Source: DATFVA01 sp963771705
GTDB lineage: Bacteria; Bacteroidota; Ignavibacteria; Ignavibacteriales; Ignavibacteriaceae
Direction: 5' to 3'
Length of the DNA stretch: 64,000 nucleotides
Assembly (NCBI GenBank): GCA_963771705.1
Contig: CAVYUP010000003.1
Location: 186,001-250,000 of the forward strand
Notes under the pieces: model-generated
What the model was told of the DNA's origin: nothing
The model's database searches: none
The model's input: the letters and a program-made list of their open reading frames with translations, nothing else
Shown here: in pieces, positions 41,517 through 49,446 of the stretch
How the letters are laid out: the number at the start of each line of letters is the position of its first letter
Numbering within the stretch: position 1 is the first letter of the stretch
Made by a program: the position numbers and the translations under genes

Positions 41517-42764
41517 ATGACGAAAAGAAGAGTAGTTGTAACCGGAATGGGTGCAGTTACTCCAATTGGAATAGGATTATCTGACTTCTGGGAGGGCCTC
41601 ATCAGCGGCCGGAACGGGGTTGCCCCTATTACCAAATTTGATACTGAAAAGTTTGATACCAAATTTGCTGCCGAAGTAAAGAATTTTGATGCTGCCGATT
41701 ATCTTGAGAAAAAGGAAATAAGACGCCTTGATCCGTTTAATCAGTTCGCTCTTGCTACCGCGATTATGGCGATGAAAGATTCCGGACTGGATAAAAACGG
41801 TGTTGATCTTGAAAGGTTCGGTGTTATCTACGGCAGCGGTATCGGCGGTATGATTACTCTGGAGAATCAGCACTGGGTCTATTTTGAAAATAAAGATCCC
41901 CGTAAGATAAGTCCTTTCTTTGTTCCAATGATGATCTCTGATATGGCGGCGGGACAAATATCAATTAAGTTCGGACTGAAAGGCCCGAACTATGCCACTA
42001 CTTCTGCCTGCGCTACTGCTTCCCACGCTATCGCCGATGCTTTCATGCTCATCCAGAGAGGAAGCGCTGACTTGATGATGTGCGGAGGGTCTGAGGCTGC
42101 TATTACAGAGATGTCGATCGGTGGATTTAATGCTATGCGCGCTCTGTCAACCTGGAATGACAGGTATGCCGAAGCTTCCCGGCCATTCGATGTCGATAGG
42201 AATGGATTTGTAATGGGTGAGGGCGCCGGTACTTTGATACTGGAAGAATATAAACACGCTGAAGCCCGCGGTGCCGAAATTTACGCTGAGATTGCCGGCA
42301 TCGGCCTTACAGGAGATGCTTATCATATTACGGCTCCGTCACCTGAGGGTGAGGGTGCTTCCCGTTCTATGAGGGCCGCTATCAGGGATGCAGAAATTCA
42401 GCCTGAGGATATTGATTATATAAATGCTCATGGAACAAGTACACCCTTTAACGATATAACCGAAACCAGGGCAATTAAAGCTGCTTTCGGTGATCACGCT
42501 TATAAGCTTATAGTCAGCTCCACTAAATCGATGACGGGACACCTGCTGGGTGCTGCCGGCGGTGTTGAGGCTATCGCTACTATTCTTTCTATAATAAATA
42601 ATAAAATACCTCCTACTATCAACCTTGATAATCCTGATCCCGGATGCGATTTAAATTACAGCGCTAAAAAATATACAGATAAAAAGATTAACTTTGCCAT
42701 AAGTAATACGTTTGGATTTGGCGGACATAATGCATCGATATTGTTCAAAAATGCCGGAGATTAA
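41517..42764 (+). CDS. fabF: Beta-ketoacyl-ACP synthase II
   Basis: Elongating condensing enzyme. The 415-residue protein has the nucleophile C165 in TTSACATASHAI, the two active-site His in NAHGTSTPFND and SMTGHLLGAAG, and the C-terminal NTFGFGGHNASILF. A GGAGAG ribosome-binding site precedes the ATG. rnc follows within three bases. Confidence 0.95.
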   Translation: MTKRRVVVTGMGAVTPIGIGLSDFWEGLISGRNGVAPITKFDTEKFDTKFAAEVKNFDAADYLEKKEIRRLDPFNQFALATAIMAMKDSGLDKNGVDLERFGVIYGSGIGGMITLENQHWVYFENKDPRKISPFFVPMMISDMAAGQISIKFGLKGPNYATTSACATASHAIADAFMLIQRGSADLMMCGGSEAAITEMSIGGFNAMRALSTWNDRYAEASRPFDVDRNGFVMGEGAGTLILEEYKHAEARGAEIYAEIAGIGLTGDAYHITAPSPEGEGASRSMRAAIRDAEIQPEDIDYINAHGTSTPFNDITETRAIKAAFGDHAYKLIVSSTKSMTGHLLGAAGGVEAIATILSIINNKIPPTINLDNPDPGCDLNYSAKKYTDKKINFAISNTFGFGGHNASILFKNAGD

Positions 42765-42767
42765 GCC

Positions 42768-43556
42768 TTGGGGCAGTTGATATCCTGGCTTCTTGAAAAG
42801 CTGAAGCAGAGCCAGGCAAGGGAACAAACCAGGTATTTTTCCAAATTGCTTACCCATCGTAAGTTTTCAGAGCTGGAATCTGTAACAGGGGTCCCTATAA
42901 AAGACAAATCATACTACATCCAGGCGCTGATGCACAGATCGTTTCTTGAACAAAATCCCGATTTTGCTGTTTCTAATGAGAGACTGGAGTTTCTGGGTGA
43001 CTCTGTTCTTAATCTTTCTGTTGCCGAATACCTTTTTGAAGTATACCCGGACGAGGATGAAGGATTTTTAACCAAAGTCCGGGCAAAGCTGGTTAACAGG
43101 ATTGCTCTTGCTGAAGGTGCTGAAAGAATAGGTTTGTCAAGGTTCCTTCTGGTCAGTAAAAACCTGTCGTCTGCGTTTACTTATGGGTCACGTACAGTGC
43201 TTGCTGATGCTTTTGAAGCCCTTATTGGAGCTATTTACCTCGATAACGGTCTTGAGGGTGCCAGATCTTTTATTCGTAAAAATCTGATCGAACCGAGTGC
43301 GAAACAGGGGGGACATCTTATAGATGAAAATTATAAAAGTCAGCTGCTTGAATATGCGCAGGCTAAAAAGTTTGAAAATCCTGTATATACTGTAATACAC
43401 GAGGAAGGCCCTCAGCATAACCGTCTCTTCACTGTGCAGGTTGAAATAAATGGCGAGTCCTACGGTACAGGGAAGGGGCGCAACAAAAAATCAGCTGAAC
43501 AGAATGCGGCCCACGTTGCAATGATGAAAATAAACCAGAGTAAAGCCGGCGGATAA
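42768..43556 (+). CDS. rnc: Ribonuclease III
   Basis: Double-strand-specific endoribonuclease for rRNA processing. The 262-residue protein contains the signature ERLEFLGDSVLNL, the second acidic cluster ADAFEALIGAIYLD, and a C-terminal double-stranded RNA-binding domain (KSQLLEYAQAKKF ... GKGRNKKSAEQNAA). I retain the TTG start at 42768, three bases after fabF; an ATG start further in would cut the N-terminal region. Position at the end of a fab cluster is conserved in many bacteria. Confidence 0.93.
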   Translation: MGQLISWLLEKLKQSQAREQTRYFSKLLTHRKFSELESVTGVPIKDKSYYIQALMHRSFLEQNPDFAVSNERLEFLGDSVLNLSVAEYLFEVYPDEDEGFLTKVRAKLVNRIALAEGAERIGLSRFLLVSKNLSSAFTYGSRTVLADAFEALIGAIYLDNGLEGARSFIRKNLIEPSAKQGGHLIDENYKSQLLEYAQAKKFENPVYTVIHEEGPQHNRLFTVQVEINGESYGTGKGRNKKSAEQNAAHVAMMKINQSKAGG

Positions 43557-43723
43557 GCCTTTTTTTTCTTCATTTTGTCTGCATCGTAAAAATACTTCTT
43601 TTCGGGTTCTATCATCTTCAATCTTAAACCTTACCTCATTTTTATCATTTTATAGAAATAAAACATTCCGTATTTTAGTAAGTCTAAATATTTTTGCTAA
43701 TTCAATATTACGAGAAATAAACC

Positions 43724-46624
43724 ATGAAGAACCTTGAACATCCGGATAAGTTTGTTAACAGGCATATAGGACCGAATGATGAAGAGATAAAGGAAATGCT
43801 GGAAGTTATAGGAATTGGTTCGCTGGAAGAACTGATTGATCAGACAGTACCTACGCAGATAAGATTAAAAGAAAGTCCTGCCCTGGGTGAGCCTCTTACA
43901 GAATATCAGTTCCTGGAAGGATTAAGAGAAATTGCTGCGAAAAACCAGGTTTTCAAACCCTACATTGGAATGGGCTATAGCCATACTATCACCCCCGCCG
44001 TTATTCAGAGGAACATACTGGAAAATCCCGGCTGGTATACACAGTACACTCCTTACCAGGCTGAGATAGCGCAGGGAAGACTCGAAGCACTGATGAATTT
44101 CCAGACCGCTGTCATTGATTTTACTGCTCTCCCTATTGCAAATGCTTCTCTGCTCGATGAGGGAACTGCAGCAGCCGAGGCAATGAGTATGTTTCATTCT
44201 TTGAGAAGTAATAAGGATGCTGATACTTTTTTTGTATCTGAAGAATGTTTTCCTCAGACGATAAGTGTTTTAAGAACAAGAGCCGAATCGCAGGGAATAA
44301 AACTGATAGTCGGTGATCATCAAAAGATAAATTTGTCAGACGATATTTTCGGTTTGCTGGTTCAATACCCTTCTGATAATGGCGAGATATATGATTACAG
44401 GAGCCTGTTCAGCGAAGCAAAATCGAAGAATATTTTTTGCACTGTTGCGGCAGACCTGATGAGTCTGGCGCTTTTAACTCCTCCGGGAGAATTCGGAGCT
44501 GATGCTGTAGTTGGAAATACGCAGCGATTCGGTGTCCCAATGGGCTACGGAGGTCCGCACGCTGCATATTTTGCTACACGTGATGAGCTCAAAAGGAATA
44601 TCCCCGGCAGAATAATCGGTGCTACTATCGATGCTCAGGGAAACCTCGCCTTCAGGATGGCGCTTCAGACAAGGGAACAGCATATCCGCAGGGAAAAAGC
44701 TACAAGTAATATCTGTACTGCTCAGGTGCTGCTGGCCGTAATGGCGGCTATGTATGCTGTCTACCATGGTCCGGAAGGAATAAAAGCAATAGCTGAAAGG
44801 ATTCATACTCTTACATCGTTCCTCGATGTTTCTCTTAAGAAATCAGGCTATACACAGGTTAATAAAAATTATTTTGACACACTGAAGATCAGCTTTTCGG
44901 ATGATGATAAAAAGAAAATAAACCAGATTCGTGAAGAAGCTGAAAGCCGTAAGATTAACTTCAGATATTTCCCGGAAAACTCTATAGGTATTTCAATTGG
45001 CGAGCCTGCTGACCTTGATGACATAATAGAAATCATCAATATTTTTTCTAAGATAAATGGGAAAGAGATTGATGCATCTTCTCTTAAGAAAGAAGCTTTA
45101 GAAATAAATCCGGAATACACTGATAATCTGAAAAGAACATCGGAGTATTTAACTCATCCTGTGTTTAACACTTATCATTCTGAAACTGAAATGCTGAGGT
45201 ATATGAAGAGCCTTGAGAATAAGGATCTTTCCCTCACGCATTCTATGATTCCCCTTGGCTCATGCACAATGAAATTAAATGCAACTACCGAAATGCTGCC
45301 GATAACCTGGCCTGAGTTCTGTAAGATACATCCATTTGCTCCCTCGGAACAGACACAGGGTTATAAACAGCTCTTTAAGGAACTGGAAGATCAGCTCGCT
45401 AAAATAACAGGCTTTGCTGCTGTTTCGCTTCAGCCCAATAGCGGTGCTCAGGGTGAGTATTCAGGTTTGATGGTTATAAGGGAATATCATAAAAATAGGG
45501 GCGAGGGACATCGGAATGTTGTTATAATTCCATCCTCCGCTCATGGTACAAACCCTGCGAGTGCGGTTATGGCCGGAATGAAGGTGGTGGTAGCTAACTG
45601 CGATGCCAGGGGCAACGTTGACGTTGAAGATCTCAGAAAAAAAGCTGAAGCTAATAAGGATAATCTGTCTGCTCTTATGGTAACTTACCCTTCTACACAT
45701 GGCGTGTTCGAGGAAAAGATCAGGGAGATTTGTGAAATAATTCATAAAAACGGCGGTCAGGTTTATATGGACGGTGCAAACATGAACGCGCAGGTGGGAT
45801 TGACAAGTCCTGCCAATATAGGCGCTGATGTTTGCCATCTTAACCTTCATAAAACTTTCTGTATTCCTCACGGTGGTGGGGGACCGGGAATGGGTCCTAT
45901 CGCCTGTGCGGAACACCTGGTGCCTTTCCTGCCTGAACACCCTGTTGTCAGTCTGGGTCATCAGCATGGTATACCGGCTGTCTCATCCGCTCCCTGGGGT
46001 AGTGCGGATATACTCGTTATTTCATATGCCTATATAAAAATGATGGGCACTCAGGGCTTAACAAAAGCCTCCGAAGCTGCAATTCTGAATGCGAATTATA
46101 TTAAAGCCCGGCTGGAACCTTATTTTAAGGTATTGTATACCGGTACAAAGGGAAGGGTAGCGCACGAATTGATATTCGATATGAGAGGCTTTAAGGCTTC
46201 TGCTAAAATAGAAGTTGAAGATATAGCTAAAAGGATGATGGATTACGGATATCATGCCCCTACGGTTTCATTTCCTGTTGCCGGAACGCTTATGGTGGAA
46301 CCTACGGAGAGTGAATCAAAGTCGGAACTCGACAGGTTCTGTGAGGTCATGATAGCAATCAGGGAGGAAATAAAGGAGATTGAGGAAGGTAAAGCTGACC
46401 AGATTGATAATGTTCTTAAAAACTCGCCTCATACTCTTAATGTTTTAATTTCTGATGAATGGAATCACTCCTATTCACGTGAAAAAGCTGCCTACCCTGT
46501 TGAATGGACCAGGAAGAATAAATTCTGGCCCTCTGTTGGAAGGGTTAACAGCGCTTATGGCGACAGGAACCTTGTATGTAGCTGCAATCCTATTGCGGAT
46601 TACATAGAAGAACCTGTTTCCTGA
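43724..46624 (+). CDS. gcvP: Glycine dehydrogenase (decarboxylating), single-chain P-protein
   Basis: Pyridoxal-phosphate P-protein of the glycine cleavage system: decarboxylates glycine and passes the aminomethyl group to the lipoyl H-protein. The 966-residue chain has both halves fused. It starts FVNRHIGPNDEEIKEML, and the cofactor lysine is K710 in HLNLHKTFCIPHGGGGPGM. MVTYPSTHGVFEE and GSCTMKLNATTEM are conserved. gcvT and gcvH are not in the window. The 167-base leader shows no glycine riboswitch that I could recognise. Transcription ends at the terminator at 46646-46689. Confidence 0.96.
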   Translation: MKNLEHPDKFVNRHIGPNDEEIKEMLEVIGIGSLEELIDQTVPTQIRLKESPALGEPLTEYQFLEGLREIAAKNQVFKPYIGMGYSHTITPAVIQRNILENPGWYTQYTPYQAEIAQGRLEALMNFQTAVIDFTALPIANASLLDEGTAAAEAMSMFHSLRSNKDADTFFVSEECFPQTISVLRTRAESQGIKLIVGDHQKINLSDDIFGLLVQYPSDNGEIYDYRSLFSEAKSKNIFCTVAADLMSLALLTPPGEFGADAVVGNTQRFGVPMGYGGPHAAYFATRDELKRNIPGRIIGATIDAQGNLAFRMALQTREQHIRREKATSNICTAQVLLAVMAAMYAVYHGPEGIKAIAERIHTLTSFLDVSLKKSGYTQVNKNYFDTLKISFSDDDKKKINQIREEAESRKINFRYFPENSIGISIGEPADLDDIIEIINIFSKINGKEIDASSLKKEALEINPEYTDNLKRTSEYLTHPVFNTYHSETEMLRYMKSLENKDLSLTHSMIPLGSCTMKLNATTEMLPITWPEFCKIHPFAPSEQTQGYKQLFKELEDQLAKITGFAAVSLQPNSGAQGEYSGLMVIREYHKNRGEGHRNVVIIPSSAHGTNPASAVMAGMKVVVANCDARGNVDVEDLRKKAEANKDNLSALMVTYPSTHGVFEEKIREICEIIHKNGGQVYMDGANMNAQVGLTSPANIGADVCHLNLHKTFCIPHGGGGPGMGPIACAEHLVPFLPEHPVVSLGHQHGIPAVSSAPWGSADILVISYAYIKMMGTQGLTKASEAAILNANYIKARLEPYFKVLYTGTKGRVAHELIFDMRGFKASAKIEVEDIAKRMMDYGYHAPTVSFPVAGTLMVEPTESESKSELDRFCEVMIAIREEIKEIEEGKADQIDNVLKNSPHTLNVLISDEWNHSYSREKAAYPVEWTRKNKFWPSVGRVNSAYGDRNLVCSCNPIADYIEEPVS

Positions 46625-46645
46625 TTTAATTTAACTTTGTATTAT

Positions 46646-46689
46646 ACGGTTCGCCCGGACAGATTTGTTTAAGCGAACCGTTTTTTTTT
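46646..46689 (+). terminator. Intrinsic terminator after gcvP
   Basis: ACGGTTCGC at 46646-46654 pairs with GCGAACCGT at 46673-46681, a 9-bp GC-containing stem, followed by a T run to 46689. It sits 22 bases after the gcvP stop and 15 bases before the next gene's start, so an upstream start at 46665 for that gene would begin inside the hairpin loop and is rejected. Confidence 0.88.
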
Positions 46690-46703
46690 ACCGGTCAGAT
46701 AAA

Positions 46704-48029
46704 ATGATAAAATACCTCCTGCTTTTTGTAATCTTATCTCTGCAGCCTGCTCTCGCACAGGTGCAGGATACCATAAAATATCTGCAGGATTACAGCGTGG
46801 TTATTGATTCTATTAAACTGGTTGGTAATGAAACAACAAAAGACTTCATAATTTTAAGGGAACTGAATTTCTCTTCGGGAGATACGTTAACGCCTGATAT
46901 TGCGAAATATAACCGGGATAGAATTTATAGTCTTGGCATTTTTAATTTAGTTGATGTTTATCCCGAAACAGTTAATGGTAAAAATTATGCTGTAATCAGT
47001 GTTGAGGAGGGATGGTACATCTATCCGGTTCCTTTCCTTGAGATGAGGGAAAATGATTGGAAGAAATTTTCCTATGGAGCCATACTGGTTGTTAAAAATT
47101 TCAGAGGCCGCAATGAAACTGTCTCGCTCAGCGGTGCGTTTGGCTATAATCCGTTTCTCAGGGTGATGTATCATACTCCCTACCTCTCGCGCCAGAAGGA
47201 CTTATCTTTCAGCGTTTCATTATCATACGGCAGCGTAGCCAATAAAAGCACTATGGCTGCCTCACTTCATGGTGCCGATTACGAGCAGAAAAATATTACC
47301 GGTTCAGTCGAGTTGGGAAAGCGCTTCGGCTTATATCAGAGGTTTTCTCTTAGTGCGGGCTATAGTTACATCGAGACTCCTTTTTTTATCAAGGGAATAT
47401 CCGCGTCCGATTCAAGAATTGACCATACACCTTTTGTTTCATTCGGATATTCATATGATACAAGGGACCTTATTCAGTTTCCAAGGGAAGGTTTGCTGGG
47501 AGCTGCGGTCATGGAGTTCAAGGGACTGGGTAATGATGGGATCAACTATAATATCTTTAAATTGGATTTCCGGGAGTACCGTCCTATTATAGCCGGCCTC
47601 CACGCAAAATGGAGATTTACTACCAGGCTTACAGGCGGTAAATTGGTTCCTTTCTATGATCTGTCATATATTGGATACGATGAAAGAATCCGCGGTCACT
47701 ATACTGAGCATCTTGAAGGAAATAACTATTACCTGGGCTCTATGGAATTGTACTATCCCATACTTAAAGATATTCACATTAGTCTGGACTTTGTTCCGCT
47801 GCTTCCAAAATCACTTCTTTCTTATAGGGTCGCGCTTTATACGGAGGTCTTCGGTGACGCGGGAACAGTTAAATTCAAAGGTGAGGCTATATCTATTAAG
47901 GATATCAGAAGCGGGTATGGCGCTGGACTTACCCTCTTAATACTTCCTTATAACGTTGTCAGGCTTGAAGTTGGACTCGACGAGTACCATAATTCAGAAT
48001 TTATTTTTAATGTTGCGGTATCTTTCTGA
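46704..48029 (+). CDS. Omp85/BamA-TamA family outer-membrane protein, short form
   Basis: A 441-residue outer-membrane protein. A signal peptide (MIKYLLLFVILSLQPALAQ) is followed by one POTRA-like domain (about residues 30-110: I-D-S-I-K-L-V-G-N-E-T-T-K-D-F-I-I-L-R-E, then YSLGIFNLVDVYP). A beta-barrel with repeated aromatic-rich strands follows, including FVSFGYSYDTRDLIQFPREG, and it ends in Phe (FNVAVSF). Having one POTRA and no DUF490 neighbour argues for a specialised Omp85 paralogue, not the essential BamA. The ATG at 46704 is chosen because it begins the signal peptide directly. Cargo is unknown. Confidence 0.8.
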   Translation: MIKYLLLFVILSLQPALAQVQDTIKYLQDYSVVIDSIKLVGNETTKDFIILRELNFSSGDTLTPDIAKYNRDRIYSLGIFNLVDVYPETVNGKNYAVISVEEGWYIYPVPFLEMRENDWKKFSYGAILVVKNFRGRNETVSLSGAFGYNPFLRVMYHTPYLSRQKDLSFSVSLSYGSVANKSTMAASLHGADYEQKNITGSVELGKRFGLYQRFSLSAGYSYIETPFFIKGISASDSRIDHTPFVSFGYSYDTRDLIQFPREGLLGAAVMEFKGLGNDGINYNIFKLDFREYRPIIAGLHAKWRFTTRLTGGKLVPFYDLSYIGYDERIRGHYTEHLEGNNYYLGSMELYYPILKDIHISLDFVPLLPKSLLSYRVALYTEVFGDAGTVKFKGEAISIKDIRSGYGAGLTLLILPYNVVRLEVGLDEYHNSEFIFNVAVSF

Positions 48030-48037
48030 TTTGGAGC

Positions 48038-48733
48038 ATGGAAAACCTTAAAGACATAGAACTTTATTATTCTCCTTCTTCCGCGGTGGAAGGAACGCTG
48101 GTATTAACTGAAAGGAATGAATTAAACCACATCCTGAAAGTTATGAGACATCAGCCCGGCGATGAACTCTATTTCACTGACGGCAAAGGGCAAATTTTCA
48201 AAACATCGATTATTAACTTGTCAGCGGACATTTTAGAATCACGGGTGCTTGAGGAATATAAATATGAGGATTATAACAAGAATCTCATCTTCTGTATACC
48301 CCGGCTCAGAAGTGCCGAAAGATTTGAAACTGCGCTGGAGAAATGTACCGAGCTGGGGATAACCCGTTTTATAATATTTGATTCCGCCAGAACTATCCCT
48401 AAGGGAAATAAAACACCCCGCTGGGAGAAAATACTGGTTTCTGCAATGAAGCAGTCATTAAGAAGTTTCCTCCCTGAACTTAAAACAGGCTGCTCTATCA
48501 GAGAGCTCGCTGCCGCTGAAGGTAATAAAATCCTTTTTGTTCAGGAGGCTGAGAAGGACTTCGATAAAGGTTCGGTTAAACCTAATGAAAAAAATTACCT
48601 GCTATTCGGTCCGGAAGGAGATTTTACTGAAGATGAAAAGAAACTTTTTGCAGGTGCAGATTTTTATAACCTTGGAAAAAACAGACTTAGAAGTGAAACG
48701 GCTGTATTAAAATGTGCTTCAATATTATCATAA
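48038..48733 (+). CDS. rsmE: 16S rRNA (uracil-1498-N3)-methyltransferase
   Basis: SPOUT-class methyltransferase that modifies U1498 of 16S rRNA. The 231-residue protein has the N-terminal PUA-like region (HILKVMRHQPGDELYFTDGKG) and the knot motifs LLFGPEGDFTEDE and LGKNRLRSETAVLKC, which bind S-adenosylmethionine. Gap of eight bases after the Omp85-like gene with a GGAG motif before the ATG. It overlaps the RlpA gene by 22 bases. Confidence 0.94.
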   Translation: MENLKDIELYYSPSSAVEGTLVLTERNELNHILKVMRHQPGDELYFTDGKGQIFKTSIINLSADILESRVLEEYKYEDYNKNLIFCIPRLRSAERFETALEKCTELGITRFIIFDSARTIPKGNKTPRWEKILVSAMKQSLRSFLPELKTGCSIRELAAAEGNKILFVQEAEKDFDKGSVKPNEKNYLLFGPEGDFTEDEKKLFAGADFYNLGKNRLRSETAVLKCASILS

Positions 48734-49206
48734 GAATAGCTAAACGGTTTCTCGCTGCTGCGGTACTGATGTTTATATTAAATTCCTGTGCTTCCAGCAC
48801 ACGATTTCCTTCCAGACACCCGGATAATTATCCTCCGGAAAGTAGGACAGAAAATACTGAAGTGAATTCTGAAATATCCGGTAATGCTAAAATCCTGGAA
48901 TCAAGGGTAGGAGTCGCCTCCTATTATTCGGATAAATTTGAAGGGAGAAAAACATCCAGCGGGGAGATATTCAGTCAGGAAAAATTAACCGCTGCCCATC
49001 CTTCATACAGCCTCGGCACCATCGTCAGGGTGAAGAACCTTAAGAATCGAAAAACAGTGGTGGTTCGCATAAATGACAGGATGACAAATCGTAACGGCAG
49101 AATAATTGACCTTTCAAAAAAAGCCGCTGAAGAGCTGGACATGGTAATCAGCGGTATCGCTAAAGTTCAGGTGGATGTTTTGAAATGGGGAAACTCTAAT
49201 CACTAA
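48712..49206 (+). CDS. rlpA: RlpA-like septal ring lipoprotein (DPBB domain)
   Basis: A 164-residue lipoprotein with signal peptide and lipobox L-N-S-C (Cys about residue 25). The double-psi beta-barrel domain shows GVASYYSDKFEGRKTSSGE, LTAAHPSYSLGTIVRV and INDRMTNRNGRIIDLS, with the catalytic Asp region of RlpA lytic transglycosylases. It lacks the C-terminal SPOR domain of E. coli RlpA, as many short homologues do. The start overlaps the end of rsmE by 22 bases; no internal start leaves a full signal peptide. Confidence 0.88.
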   Translation: MCFNIIIRIAKRFLAAAVLMFILNSCASSTRFPSRHPDNYPPESRTENTEVNSEISGNAKILESRVGVASYYSDKFEGRKTSSGEIFSQEKLTAAHPSYSLGTIVRVKNLKNRKTVVVRINDRMTNRNGRIIDLSKKAAEELDMVISGIAKVQVDVLKWGNSNH

Positions 49207-49217
49207 TAAATCAGTTT

Positions 49218-49300
49218 AAAAAAAACAACCCAGTGTTGGGGAAACACTGGGTGCGATCCGTTTACCATCAAAGGGCAGGGGAGGACCCTTTGAAAGGATC
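49218..49300 (-). terminator. Two-hairpin structured region with a minus-strand terminator
   Basis: On the minus strand, a hairpin with arms TCAAAGGG and CCCTTTGA (49268-49275 with 49286-49293) is flanked by GATCC/GGATC. It is followed by a 10-bp stem (ACCCAGTGTT and AACACTGGGT, 49228-49252) and then T8 (49218-49225). The last hairpin is a good rho-independent terminator for minus-strand transcription. A terminator already lies closer to the TonB gene, so the region could instead be a small RNA ending here. Confidence 0.6.
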
Positions 49301-49393
49301 AGAATCATAAATAAAAATCTTTTTGAATGGCGTTAAAATAATATTAAGAAAGGTCTAAGTAAACACCTGAGTAAAATATTTGTGAGATAAAAT

Positions 49394-49419
49394 AAAGGCT
49401 GCCTTTATAGACAGCCTTT
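49394..49419 (-). terminator. Terminator of the TonB receptor gene
   Basis: AAAGGCTG and CAGCCTTT form an 8-bp stem around a 10-base loop, followed on the minus strand by an AT-rich TATTTTAT tail. It lies about 30 bases after the stop codon of the TonB-dependent receptor gene. Confidence 0.65.
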
Positions 49420-49446
49420 GAAAAGTAAAAACAGGTAACCAGAAGT

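Noticed and set aside
43557..43723. Glycine riboswitch before gcvP
   Set aside because: I looked for the conserved GGAGAG-type stems and tandem aptamer layout and saw none; the leader is AT-rich.
45461..45967. 168-codon antisense frame inside gcvP
   Set aside because: Shadow frame of a strongly conserved gene, with no start signals or recognisable domain.
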